Positions 1 to 11,585 of a stretch of DNA of 64,000 bases are shown here, in pieces. The first letter of the stretch is position 1; each line of letters starts with the position of its first letter. This stretch comes from Microglena sp. YARC (lineage: Eukaryota > Chlorophyta > Chlorophyceae > Chlamydomonadales > Chlamydomonadaceae). The notes beneath the pieces are model-generated. The model worked only from the letters and a program-made list of their open reading frames with translations. It did no database searches and was not told the DNA's origin. The position numbers were made by a program, and so were the translations under genes. Where the stretch lies: NCBI GenBank assembly GCA_022414725.1, contig CM039465.1, positions 5,084,688 to 5,148,687 of the forward strand, written 5' to 3'.

Positions 1-189
1 AGTCATTCCATCATCATCATCATTCAACTGTCATCAATCACTTGAGATAAGTTCTGGCATGGCATCATAGGAGGTACTGTCATCCAACTCTATTAGGATA
101 GGCAGGCATCTTCATCACTCATGTGGCCAAAGAAAGCATTGTAATCCAAAGAAGCAGGCAGGGACAGGGATGTGGACTTGCCTCTTGGT

Positions 190-1565
190 GAATCAGCATA
201 GTGAAGTGGCTAGGAGCCATCACTCATTGCCAGAGCCATGTAGTTATGCTCCTCCTCATTGTCTGTGGTAGACTGGGAAGTGGAGCATTCACCATCAGCA
301 ACATGTGCATGTCTGCTCTTGTCACGGCGGCTGTAGCTCTTGGGGTACTTTATCAGCTTATACACTTCAAGAGTGGAGAGATACTCGCAGCGGTCAAACG
401 CGCCAATCTTTTTACGCAAGATGAGAATAATTAAAGCACTGGGGGAACCCTCTTAAGGGAAAAGACCAGTGGTGGGATAAGGGTATAGACAGCAGGGTCT
501 AGACCCTGGATAGACAGCACGTGGCATTCACCATCAGCAACATGTGCATGTCTGCTCTTGTCACGGCGGCTGTAGCTCTTGGGGTCCTTCTTGGAGCTTC
601 TGGTGTCCCTCTTAGGAGACTTGGACTTGCTGGAGGACCTGTTGGTTCCACATGGGCAGGGGTGATGAGGAGATCCTCGGTCAGCACTCTTGTAGCGGCT
701 AAGGTCTGTGTGCCAAGTTAGTGTCAGCACTTGAGCAGTTAGTGGAGTTGTGACCAAATCCACCTCAGTTCCAGCAGGTCATCAGGGTGGATGGGACGCG
801 GTCCCTCCTTGCTCTACCTCTGTAGGCAGCAGCCGCCAGGTGATCAGTCTCTTCAAGGGAGATGATAGAGTCAGAGATCTGGTTAGAGACCTCGTACCTG
901 ATGATCTGTGTTTGGAAGGATGCAAAATCAGGGCAGACAGAGTTGTGGAAGGAGGATCGGAATCCACTGTACTCCGGGCGGGTTGACAGTCCCTGCACAA
1001 TAATGCTGAGAAAGGCAGGAATGGAAGTGTTACTGACTCCATTGACTTTGGGAAGCAAGGAGTATAACTCATAGCTCCTTGAGAGATAGACCTGCAGGGA
1101 CTCAGAGGGTGTCATGCTGAGGTTGTACATGGATCTCACAGAACCTGTCTCTAGATCAGAGTTGCGCTCTCCATAGGTGGCCTTCATGAACTTGAAGGCT
1201 TTGGCAGCATCGTCAGTGTGTGCAATGATAGCTTGTTGGATAGGGTCTGAGCAGTGCCTGAGGATTTCATTGAAAGCTACAGCATTCTTTACGACTGTGA
1301 TCCGGTTGGGAACAGAACGAGCCGCAACAACTGCATTAGCAAGGTCAATATTCGGGTAAGAATTGTCATCCATCGGGTACTCGTCACCTGTTGCTGGTTC
1401 CCCATTGGGGGGGAGGGGCAGCGCGGCGTCAATGGCAACTCCAATGCATCCCTGGAAGGATCTGAGATGGCGGAGCATGAATGGACCAAACTTGTGCCAG
1501 GGGACTCCGGGGCCTCTATCGAAGATGAAGGCTGGTTGCTTAGTCGTTGCCATGTTGTCTGTCAC
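190..1565 (-). pseudogene. Decayed copia-type gag (retrotransposon capsid/nucleocapsid)
   Basis: A 266-codon minus-strand ORF (1565 down to 765) reads like the capsid part of a Ty1/copia gag. It has a helical core with motifs such as LRSFQGC and YNLSMTPSESLQVYLSR. The frame ends in TGA exactly where the second cysteine of a CCHC zinc knuckle is expected: C-W-N-stop-G-G-F-G-H-N-S-T-N-C, so three of the four ligands are still readable. Further 3' (about 760 to 190) come shifted frames encoding a basic Ser/Arg/Lys-rich tail (KSYSRRDKSRHAHVADGE). A 62-bp segment inside that tail is duplicated. No pol follows within the window. I infer a dead, truncated element. The zinc-knuckle reading is direct; family assignment is from motif style only. 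Confidence 0.6.
285..585. repeat. 62-bp direct repeat, two copies (285-346 and 524-585)
   Basis: Two near-identical copies start with GCATTCACCATCAGCAACAT and end near GCTCTTGGGGT. They lie about 180 bp apart inside the basic tail of the decayed gag, so the repeat is an internal duplication of that element. Confidence 0.85.
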
Positions 1566-1947
1566 GGCGCTGGGGTCTTGGGGTCTTGTCCGCTTTCACA
1601 CCGAGTTAATAAACCGGCCTGTGGGTAATTCGGATGTGAAGCTTGTTGGTCTTCAGTCTTGGTCGTGTGTTTCGGAGGTAGAGGGGAGGGGGTGTTGACA
1701 GCGAAGGGGGATCCGAAGGGATCCGGGTGTTCTGGAATGATGTTGGTGCGTAGCAGGGGTGGGGGTGGGGTGGGGAGAGGTGTGTGTGTGTGGGGGGGGG
1801 GGGGGGGGAGGGGGGGGTACGATGGTGTGCAGGGCTGATCTCCTTGGCACAAACAATCTCAGAGGATTGTTCAACGCTGTGTGTGATCTAATGAGTAGTA
1901 CAACTCACGTCGGGGATCTACTGAGACTTCTGGACTGCGTCTACGGG

Positions 1948-2197
1948 TGTTATAGACCGGTTCTCCCGGTCCAGCTAGAGTGTCTTAGTGCGCCAGGCCC
2001 TCTTCCTGGAAGCTTCCATTGTAGTGCCTCTGCCCGATAGGGCCAGCACCTACCGGCGGCAGTACCGTGAGGAACTATCGCCTTTCTCTTCTTATACCTG
2101 CCATGTCGCCTGACATGCTATCACGTTTGTAAAGGACACGCCGCCCTAGTCCCTTCCCTGTGTCAGTGCTAACGACATAACGCTCCGGAAAGCTATA
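1948..2197 (+). repeat. 5' LTR of the copia element
   Basis: It is 250 bp, begins TGTTATAGACCGG and ends GGAAAGCTATA. It matches the 3' LTR nearly throughout, with scattered substitutions and a few small indels. That divergence suggests an insertion that is not brand new. Confidence 0.93.
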
Positions 2198-2473
2198 GGT
2201 TATCGCCCATCATCGCCGCAACGTCTTCCACTGCAACAGATTTGAGCGCATCAAAGTCTGTTATACTGTCCGTAGATCCCGAGCTCCCGCACATCTGCAG
2301 GGTCTTCAATTATTGCTGGCGCAACCACCTAAGAAAAGGATCTCAGGCCCAGAAATACTTCTGATCGCTCAGGCACCCCCGCTGGACACCAGCACGTTGC
2401 CCCCGCAACAACCAACCCCCATTGCGTCTACCCAAGACCCCGCTGGACACACACCAGCACGTTGCCCCGCAAC

Positions 2474-2474
<1 letters not shown>

Positions 2475-2507
<33 letters not shown>

Positions 2508-2700
2508 CCCCCCCCCCCCCCCCCCCCCCCCACTGCGTCTACCCATTCAGTTCCCCTCTCCTACCCTCCCACCATCTCCTTAAACCCCGTCGGCCTCGCA
2601 AGCCCCCCCCCCCCCCCCCGCCCCCCCCCCCCCCCCCCCCCCCCCTCCCCCCCCCACCCCCCCCCCAACCCAACCCAACCCAACCCAACCCAACCCAACC
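2475..2700. repeat. Poly-C tracts and a CCCAA tandem run in the gag position
   Basis: There are long cytosine homopolymers at about 2475-2532 and 2604-2667, then a (CCCAA)n run. They sit where a copia gag should lie and encode only proline-rich low-complexity peptide. Homopolymer lengths may be unreliable in the assembly. Confidence 0.85.
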
Positions 2701-2879
2701 CTCCCAGACTCCTCCAGATCCCCTTCCAATGGATGCACCATCGGCAAGCAACGCTACAGCGTTCCACATATGGATCCTGGATATCTCTAAAGATATTAAG
2801 GTGATGGAGGAATCAAATCTGAACCTGCCCTTATCTCTAGTACACTACAGATCTAAGATCTTCATTTTGGACAACATGT

Positions 2880-5800
2880 CCCCAGCATTCAGATTACAGT
2901 ACTGTCGTTCCCATATGTCTACAGACCTCATGTTCTGGCTAAAAGATGTTTATGCAGACTGGTATTTTGAGAACGTCAAGGACCCTTCCACAGATCCTTG
3001 GCCATACCCATGGCTCAATATCCCACCCCTTTGCACAAAACCCCCAGATCATGGTTTCTTGCAGCCTCTTGAAGAAACCTGCACAAGTCCTAAACATCAA
3101 ACCTCCCAAACAAACAGCACACCCAGTACCCTCTATGCTCTCAATGCAACAAAGCACACTCGCAGCATATACAGAAACTGGAAAATGGACACAGGTGCCA
3201 CCTCACACATGACTGGGGACCCCAGTCTCCTCTATGACATCAAAGAAATAGATCCTATCAAAGTCCTGACTGCATCTGGCCACACCTACATTACAAAGTC
3301 TGGCACAGCCCTCGTCAGAGGAGAAAATGGTAAACTCCACAAACTCCTCAATGTCCACCTTAATTCAACACACCCAACTTGTTCTCCATGGCATCAGCTA
3401 TCAAAAACATACCCAATATGGAAATACAATTCAACTCTCACGAAAACGCCATGACCATCAACAACAAAGTTATCATCTCAAGACCAAAGAAACGTAACCT
3501 CTACCTAGTCCCCGTGGTCAAACATGATCCTAACCTGATCAGAGGATCAGAGTACACAACAGCTGTAGCTCTAGCAGCCGTTTCTAGGAAAACTCCAATG
3601 ACAGCTGAACTCCAACACATCAGATTGGGACACCTAGCATACAGTTCTTTAGCAAGGATGGCTTCAGAAGATATGGTCATCGGAAACGATATCACACCCT
3701 GTGCATTCAACAAAATGAGAAAACAAACCTGTGAAATCTGTGTTCTCTCTAAAATGGACAAGAACCCCTATCCCACATCCCATACCAAAGCTACCAGACC
3801 CATGGGCATCATTCACATTGACATGAGTGGAAAGATGAAATTCCCAGCCTCAATGGAAGCCTTTACTTCCATGGCATTCTAGATGACTACTCCAAATACT
3901 CCATTGTCACATTCCACAAGACCAAGGATGCAGTAGCCAGCGCTACTATCACAGAACTTGAACGGTACGAAGTCCTCACCCAAAACCAAATAGGGACCAT
4001 TTTCTGTGACAATGGATCTGAATATATATGCAACAAATTCAATTGCAAAAGAAAAGGAATCACCCTCAACTTTACAGTCCCAGGTAACCCATCAACCAAT
4101 GGTGCAGCAGAACGCCTCAACAGAACTCTGAATGACAGATCCACAGCACTCCTCCTTTCCTCCAAATTCCCCAACAGGTACTGGGCAGAAATGGTCAAGA
4201 ATGCAAGCATCCTCAGAAAACTCTCTCCTACCTCTGAATCTAACAAAACGCCCTACGAAATGTTCCATGGAACCAAACCTAAGATTGACCACCTCAAGAC
4301 CATTGGATGCACAGCATATGTTCATGTTCCACCTAAATCAAGATCATTCAAGTTCTCACCCTCAGCAAAAATCACCAGACTTATTGGATACTCAGAATCA
4401 AGAAAAGCCTACAGAGTAGTAGACTCTTCCCACAGGATTTTTGATACTAGAGACATCACCTTCAATGAATTTGAAAACTTAGCAGGACAGAAAGGATTCC
4501 CATGCGCAGATGCTGTGGTAATAGGAAACTATGAAGAAGATATCCCAATAGAAGTTGATGATGACACTATTCCCCCTGTTCCCCATGTCATCACCCCATC
4601 TGAACTTTAAGACAGAGAATTCTACCAAGCTAGACTTTCCAGGAACCAAGCAAACCCCCTCGTATGGGGCATCCCAGATGGTCTTTCTTTCAATCCTGAC
4701 ACAGTGTACCAGCCTACCTTTACAGCACCCAGCCTCATGCCAGCAGCCAGTGCACCCACTCATAACACTGTAGAACAAGGAGCTGAACACAACCCCCACG
4801 AAAAACCATCATTGGACCCCACTAGCCCAACCATCCTACCCAACCAAGAGCTAGCTACCCCTCCCAGCCCTGACATTTCACCACCACCAGAGATAGACCC
4901 CTCTCTAGTTGAACCCAGGAGATCTGGCAGAGACAGGCACACACCCAACTTCCTAGCCTTTCTAGCTGCAGACCAAGTTATCATTCCTAAAAATGAGAAA
5001 GAAGCACTCTCTGGTCCCCAAGCTAAAGAATGGAAAGCTGCTATGCAAGAAGAATTAGCAGCACTTGCAGAAATGAACACCTGGTCCCTCTCAGAACTCC
5101 CTTCAGGATCTAAAGCAATAGGAACCAAATGGGTATTCGACATCAAACAATCAGTAGATGGCGAAATTGTCAGATACAAAGCAAGGCTGGTAGCCAAAGG
5201 ATATGCTTTTGCGCCCAGGCATGGACTATGATGAAGTGTTTGCCCCCGTTGCCAAACATGCTACCATCCGTTACATCCTCTCCATGGCAGCTAACCCCAA
5301 AGCATACCTAGCACAGTTAGATGTCTCCACTGCATTCCTCAATGGCATAGTTGAAGAAGAACTGTATTGCACCCAACCCCCTGGTTTCGAACAAGACCAC
5401 AGAGTCTGCCGCATGTGGAAATGCCTCTATGGTTTAAAGCAAGCATCCCGCCAATGGTACCTCAAAGTCAAGGAAGACATGACTGCTATAGGATTCAGAG
5501 AAGTAGATGTAGATCAAGGCCTGTTTGTGCTACCTGGCCAAGCCAACAAACCTATCATCTGGGTTCTTCTCTGGGTTGATGACTTCCTCATGCTTTCCTT
5601 TGACAAAGGCATCCTAGACAAGTACAAGAACACCATCATGCAGCTGTACAAAACAAGAGACCTTGGTGACCCTTCTGTCTTTGTTGGCCATGAAATTACA
5701 AGGAATGTATCAACTGGCACCTTACACATCTGTTAGTCCAGATTCATCCAGGATCTCCTTCGTGCCCACAACATGCTTCCTAAACCCAACAGCACCAAGT

Positions 5801-6546
5801 TCCCTGTGCCCCTCCTGCCAGATGCTCACCTGCCCTATGCTGACAAGGATACCCCAGACACTGGCCTTCCCCTTGCCCAGATTGTGGGCTCTCTCAACTA
5901 CCTTGCAGTCAACACCAGGCCTGACATTGCACAAGCAGTCAACAGACTGGCCAGGCACAGTGCACACCCCCTGCATGATCACATGGAAGCTGCCACTGGT
6001 ATCCTTAAATACTTGTCTAATACACCAGACCATGGTATCACCTACACCTTCTCCACCAAGCCCCTCATTGGCTACTGTGATTCTGACCATGCTGCGTGCC
6101 CCATCACAAGAAAGTCCACAACAGGCTTTGTATTCCTCAACCAAGGGGGAGCAATCTCATGGGCATCCAAGATCCAGGCATCTGCTACAGCTCTGTCCAC
6201 AACAGAGGCTGAGTTTATGGCAGCTACCTCTACAGCCCAAGAGGGAATGTGGTTGAGAAAACTACAACACTCTGCCACATGCATAGTCCCCCCTGCACTC
6301 ACCATTAATGGTGACAATCAAGCTGCACTCAGTGCCTGGAACCAGGAGAAGCTGTCCTCCAAACTAAAGCCCATGGAGACCAGGTTCTACTTCCTCAAAG
6401 AGCAGTCCAAGAAAGAAGGCATCAAACTGAACTGGATACCCACTGCTGCCAACATGTCTGACATGCTCACCAAAGCCCTGCCCAGGGCCAACTTCTGTGA
6501 CTTCAGAGAGAAGATTTGCTGCATTGGAAAGCTAAAAATGGAATAA
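2880..6546 (+). pseudogene. Copia pol polyprotein, frameshifted (PR-INT-RT-RH)
   Basis: Domains in order are as follows. An aspartic protease carries MDTGATSHMT near 3185. A GAG-pre-integrase zinc region (HIRLGH, then CEIC) spans about 3615-3750. The integrase core shows its acidic residues in IDMSG (about 3820), FCDNGSEY (about 4010) and NGAAERLNRTL (about 4100). Reverse transcriptase has VRYKARLVAKGY, LDVSTAFLNG and the active-site motif WVDDFLML (about 5570). RNase H has GYCDSDHA, ALSTTEAEF and DNQAAL (about 6070-6330). The reading frame shifts near 3850-3880, after 4608 and near 5210, and an in-frame TAG occurs at about 5733. The final frame runs to a TAA at 6544-6546. I read this as a recently dead copy whose product would drive reverse transcription and integration of the element. 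Confidence 0.9.
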
Positions 6547-7146
6547 CTCTAGAAGCCCTGATCAAGAACCTTTGATCTGATATCATTCATATTCTTGATC
6601 ATGGGGAGTCATTTGCCTTCAAGTTTTCCCTTCTAGCTCCATAGCTTCCTGCAGCTCCTATGTTGCCCACTCCTGCCAAGTCCAAGATTCAGACTTTTCC
6701 TAGATATTGATTGATTGCATCATGACTGACTGCTTTCTTCTATTTTGTTTAACTCTGAACAGAGACCTTGCCCCACAGGATACTCCTGAATCATCCCGTG
6801 CAGTTCCTAGAAGATTCTCACCAGCACTTTCCTGATAGCCTATACCCTAGCATGACCAGACCACCCTTCCAGGCAGCTATCAGCTGGAATCCAGTCCACG
6901 ATTAAATATATCCTACATTAGTGCCCCTTTTATCTTTGACCAGGATTACCTTCTTGCTCTGTACCTCAACATGTACATCTGAGCTCTCCTCCTACTGTGA
7001 CTACCTCCCAAGCTTGGCCCCATGCTTCTTGGTAATCACATTATTACATAGTCTAAAATATTTTACACTCAAGCATTCCCCTTTACTTTAAACCTCATAA
7101 ATTCCAGGAATTCTTCTGAATGAAGAATACCAAGAATTGGGGGGTA
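6547..7146 (+). other. 3' non-coding region of the copia element
   Basis: About 600 bp lie between the RNase H stop and the 3' LTR, with no ORF of note. A purine-rich stretch at about 7131-7146 abuts the LTR and is the likely polypurine tract for plus-strand priming. Confidence 0.6.
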
Positions 7147-7393
7147 TGTAATAGACCGGTTCTCCCGGTCCAGCTAGAGTGTCTTAGTGCGCCAGGCCCT
7201 GTGCCTGGAAGCTTCCATTGTAGTGCCTCTGCCCGATAGGGCCAGCACCTACCGGCGGCAATACCCTGAGGTACTATCGCCTTTCTCTTCTTATACCTGC
7301 CATGTCGCCTGACATGCTATCACGTTTGTAAAGCACACGCCCTAGTCTCTTCCCTCTGTCAGTGCTAACGACATAATGCTCCGGAAAGCTATA
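7147..7393 (+). repeat. 3' LTR of the copia element
   Basis: It is about 247 bp, begins TGTAATAGACCGG and ends GGAAAGCTATA. It is followed directly by the second ACGGG target copy. Confidence 0.93.
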
Positions 7394-7640
7394 ACGGGGC
7401 GTCTTGAACGCCAAGTAGAGACAACAACTGTTGTGTGGGCAGTAAGCGAGGCAGCGCAGGAGTAGATACCTCACGACGAAGCGTAGACAATCCAGGGCCA
7501 GAAGCAGTACTCAAGCCGTCGATCAAGTCAGAGGGAAAACTATCACCTTGTGCAGGGCTGAATCTCCGTGGCACAGGCGCAGTGGCGTCGTCTTCGGGCA
7601 GCGGTTGGGCCGATAACCTTTCAATGCTAGAGTGGTGACA
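7394..7640 (-). other. Right half of the sequence interrupted by the copia element
   Basis: The minus strand is open from about 7574 to 7389 (DGLSTASGPGLSTLRREVS). In the pre-insertion arrangement it would run on into 1942 and lower coordinates. The segment GTGCAGGGCTGA near 7552 recurs at 1828, so the flank is itself part of an older repeat. It could be the 5' part of the element that carries the decayed gag, but I cannot prove this. Confidence 0.35.
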
Positions 7641-9116
7641 CGATAGTGAACTGAAGAGAAGATGATTACAGAGCGCAACGAGTGCAACTATATAGAAGAC
7701 GGGAGTCTGGAGGGAGATCCTGCAGACTCGTGTAGGCCATAGCTAGCCTATGGCCTGGCGGCAGGCAACTCGGGACCCGGAGGTACCAGGAGCCGGTATG
7801 CATTATGCCGACTCAGTGTCCGACGTTTCGGACAATAACAGCTGCTGCTCATAGCTGTAAAGAAGCTATGGCCTAGACATGTCTTCAAACTATCAAATCC
7901 ACCTGTTATGCTCCCTGGTTTCAGTGGGTATCGCACGGGGGGACTTGGAATGGGACGACAGTGAATAGCCCACAGTTGGCTGAAGTACCATGTTATAACT
8001 TATAATCCAATCCAATCCAGGGACCGGGGGAAATGTGTCGTCAATACAGGTGGAATGGACCCTAAACCAAGACAACCGTGGGTCTACGGACCTGAACTAC
8101 CTACACCCGTGCACTTGCTTTGTGTACCAAGGAGTGTGGTGTAGTACTCCTTTTCTCCCCATGCTTACTCCCCTCGAGGACAAGGAGCAGCCGGAAGGCT
8201 GATAGATACCGTTATGTGATACCAACAAAACTACTAACCAGTGCGCCTACTCTTTTGTAGGAACATTGAACCTGAATTGGTGGATAAAAACTACAGTATG
8301 AAGCTGGTCATGAATCATGATTCCTTTGAAGGATGGAAAGACTTCATTCAATTTATAAAAAATGCGATAATAATCGCACAATTAAATTATCATCCCAGTT
8401 GAGATGATGATTTAATAATATTGTAGAATAAAATTATCGCTGTAGCACGAACTCAGCCCCCCCGTCGTTAATCGATTGTTTGGCGTTCAGTTCATCAGTG
8501 CCTTTTCTCTTTAAGCCCTTCCTATGCGGTTGGGCAAGTCCCTTTAGCCTAACTGGCCTACTCCTGGACTGTAACATACATACAGGAGTGGCAATGCCAT
8601 TCGACCTGGATTCTCGATGTCGCTGGTTTGTGTTGGGAAGAAAGGATATTGTTACGTAGTCAGCAAAAACTAGAGGCGGCCGCCCTATCGGGCGGTCACC
8701 TCTCGCACGGTCGTGGGTTCGTGGGTCTCGGTCTGGGTCTGGGTCTCGGCGGTCTGGGTCTGGGTCTCGGCCTTCTGCGTCACAAACCTTCCATGCGGCA
8801 TCCGCAGGTCGTGCGCAACGCCGGCTGGCGTCGCACGAGGGGGCACACGGAGTCCGAACCCTTAAATTGCTCGTCCGCTAGTGTGAGCGGTGTAACCGTG
8901 GGGTATCTGCTTAGTTGAGGGCGGTAATCAATGCCGAGACCGTGCAGCGCCGGAGCAGCTGGACAGTTTTATGACAATGAGGGTTTAGGCAAAATACCCC
9001 TGAGAACCTGGTCCAGGAAGTAACCCCCCAAAAGCGAAAGAAAAGGCACATTATGTGTACCGCGACCTTCTGGGGAGGATCGAACCCCCCCGTTATCCTC
9101 CCGGGTTAGGCATTAT
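7641..9116. other. Intergenic stretch with decayed short interspersed repeats
   Basis: No gene is recognised. About 7895-8015 is a copy of a short repeat family (GGTATCGCACGGGGGGACTTGG ... ACAGTTGGCTGAAG in outline) seen again near 17090, 17505 and 59200. About 8430-8585 is a copy of another family that ends in (ACATAC)n, seen again near 9735, 32190, 34620, 50235 and 63830. About 8700-8780 holds short GGGTCTCGGTCT tandem units. Confidence 0.5.
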
Positions 9117-9206
9117 TGTCAGCGTATACTACTAGGACACGAGTGCCTGATTGGCATCTGATCAGATGCCAATCAGGCACTCGTGTCCTAGTAGTATACG
9201 CTGACA
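9117..9206. repeat. Perfect 90-bp palindrome without spacer
   Basis: The left arm is 45 bp, starts TGTCAGCGTATACTACTAGG and ends at GGCATCTGA. The right arm, TCAGATGCC onward, is its exact reverse complement. The centre is TGATCA. The symmetry stops at the next base pair outward. The arms carry no coding sequence. Confidence 0.97.
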
Positions 9207-9729
9207 CATTACAAAGTAACGGGAGACCCACCTCCTGGACCAGGAGTCCTGGGGTGAAATTCCTTAGACAAAAAAAGCTGACTCTATGCATCCGCGACCT
9301 TGACCTTGAGAAATCGTTAAACTATCTGCGTAGAGACTTGAACATGTATATAATCGATTTGAGTTCTAACCCTGGTTTCTGTTCCTAGAAGTCCATAACC
9401 AACAGCGCTTTTATATACATGCGGGATAGCTGCGCACGGGGGGAACTAATGTATTCTGTGGACGGTAACTGAACCTTGTAACAGTTCTTCTTCTTATATG
9501 CATCCTAACAGGTATAGAATCAGGCATTATGGCAATTCAGCTGATGATTTGGAATTCGATGTATCGAAACACGTCGTGGGTCATACTGCGTCCCTCAAAT
9601 TTTGCCTGAAATCCCGGAAATTCTGGGAGAATTGCCGTAAATTTTGCCTGGAACAGTTCACTGCGACTGTCGATTCCAATTCATCCGCCGAATTGCTATA
9701 AATTTAACTTAGTACAGCTCTGTTGCTAC

Positions 9730-10490
9730 AGAGAATTAAATGATCACTATAGCACGAACTCAGGGCCCCCGTCGGTAAAATGATTGTTTGGGGTTCAGTT
9801 CATTAGTGCTTTTTCTTTTTAACCCCTTCCTACCACAGTAAGGCAAGTCCCTGTAGCCTATTTGGTGTACCCCTAGACTATAACATACACACATACCGAG
9901 AGGATGGAGGAAGGATCCAGAATGCAGCTTTTCTTTTCAGCTACGAGCAGCAGCTTTTAGGTAGCTCCCTGGGCTCTCTCTTCATCCTAACCATAAGCAA
10001 CCTAGTGCACCAGGAAGCTGATTTCGTCAGCTTTCTAGTGCTCCTAGAATCTTCGGGTCTGGCCTAGTGGCAGTTTTGGGGAGCTCATGAACTCTACGTT
10101 GGTGCAACAGTGTGTGGTTGTTCTGGGAGTCTGTCCCTTCATACTATAAAAACACTATGGGCATGGCGTCAGTACTGGGATTTGAACCTGCGACCAGGCT
10201 CTGAAATGAGTGTAATAGGCAATCAGACTTATGGGCATATCGAAGAGTCACCTTGAGCTGTCTGAATCTTAGGCCCATATATCAGAGATATAGACTATCC
10301 AGCTACACTCAGGGCATTATGCACCTCTTCGGCCTTGTGCTCTAGCACACGGTTCTGGATCTTTAATTACCTCACTTCAGCATTCACAAGTTCATTTTCA
10401 GACAGGCAGGATGGGACAGTGTACAAGCCACTGGGTGATCTTGTGGCTTGTTGTATCCGTTCACCATAAACCCATAACTCCACGTTCAGC
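9730..10490. other. Intergenic repeats: (ACATAC)-tailed family, MITE-3 fragment, tRNA-like segment
   Basis: About 9735-9895 is a second copy of the (ACATAC)-tailed family. About 9936-10075 is a divergent MITE-3 copy (TTTCTTTTCAGCT, then AGCAGCAGCTTTTAGG). At 10160-10185 the minus strand shows an RNA polymerase III box-B-like GGTTCAAATCC, so a tRNA-derived short element is possible. No gene was found. Confidence 0.45.
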
Positions 10491-10494
10491 CTCA

Positions 10495-11585
10495 TCTGGC
10501 CTCTGCTGAAAAGTGACCAACACTGTATGTAGGTCCACACCAACCAGTTGCTTAGTAGCTCATAAGACTAGGGACCAGCATATCAGTTGATATCATATTG
10601 CCGCTCCCTACATAGGACAGCCTCCTCATGGCTCTGCTGAAAAGTGACCAACACTGTATGTAGGTCCACACCAACCAGCTGCTTGGAAGCTCATATGACT
10701 AGGGACCAGCATATCAGTTGATATCGTATTGCCGCTCCCTACATAGGACAGCCTCCTCATGGCTCTGCTGAAAAGTGACCAACACTGTATGTAGGTCCAC
10801 ACCAACCAGCTGCTTGGTAGCTCATATGACTAGGGACCAGCATATCAGTTGATATCATATTGCCGTTCCCTACATAGGACAGCCTCCTCATGGCTCTGCT
10901 GAAAAGTGACCAACACTGTATGTAGGTCCACACCAACCAGCTGCTTGGAGCTCATATAACTAGGGACCGGCATATCATATGAAGCTCGCTGAAGGAGAGT
11001 ATAATATCATATGAATGATATGATCTCATACAAATTACATCATACGATATTGTATATAATTGGCAACTTTAGCCTAGTCAGACTGCCGGCATCATATGAT
11101 GACATGATATCATATTGCTGTTTCCTACATGTGACAGCCTCCTCATGGCTCTGCTGACACGAGCCGAACACTGTATGTTGGTCCACACCAACCAGCTGCC
11201 TGGGAGCTCATATGACTAGGGACCGGCATAGCATATAATGCTCGCTGAAGGAGAGTATGATATCATAGGATGTCATAAAAATTGCACCATATGATATTGT
11301 ATATAAATGGCAACTTTAGCCAAGTCAGACTGCCGGCATCATATGATGACATGATATCATAATGCTGTTCCCTACATATGACAACCTCCTCTTGGCTCTG
11401 CTGACACGAGCCGAACACTGTATGTTGGTCCACACCAACGAGCTGCCTGGGAGCTCATATGACTAGGGACTGGCATATCATATAATATCAGATTGCCGTT
11501 CCCTACATATGACAGCATCCTCTTGGCTCTGCTGACACGAGCCCAAAAATGTATGTAATTCTGCACCAACCAGCTGCTTGTGAGC
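10495..11585. repeat. Tandem array whose unit includes a hAT-type MITE
   Basis: Units of about 131 bp (four similar copies from 10495) begin GGCTCTGCTGAAAAGTGACC and contain a shortened MITE-1 (TAGGGACCAGCATATCAG ... TTGCCGCTCCCTA). From 10961 the units carry longer MITE-1 copies (10961-11127 and 11217-11374), followed by another short one. The array abuts the coding end of the 11586-12008 gene. Its AGCTCATATGACAGCCTCC junction there is uninterrupted, as in a unit lacking the MITE. Confidence 0.85.
11217..11374 (+). mobile_element. MITE-1 copy (hAT type) with 8-bp duplication CATATGAC
   Basis: It begins TAGGGACCGGCAT and ends TTCCCTA. Both flanks read CATATGAC. The 8-bp duplication and the TAGGG terminus fit the hAT superfamily. 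No transposase is encoded. Confidence 0.85.

Larger units (their letters stand above)
1943..7398 (+). mobile_element. Ty1/copia LTR retrotransposon with 5-bp target site duplication
   Basis: Two direct LTRs of about 250 bp (1948-2197 and 7147-7393) bracket a pol region in the copia order protease, integrase, reverse transcriptase, RNase H. The bases on either side, 1943-1947 and 7394-7398, are both ACGGG, a 5-bp target duplication. After the 5' LTR the sequence GGTTATCGCCCATC resembles the half-tRNA initiator-Met primer site used by Drosophila copia (GGTTATGGGCCCA); this is tentative. A purine-rich AATTGGGGGG just precedes the 3' LTR. The insertion splits an older sequence. The element is inactive: the gag region is mostly poly-C and proline-rich sequence, and pol has frameshifts and an in-frame stop. 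Confidence 0.93.

Noticed and set aside
765..767. TGA read as cysteine (alternative genetic code)
   Set aside because: TGA serves as the stop of the PP2C and F-box genes, and the gag carries other breaks. A point mutation in a dead element is simpler.
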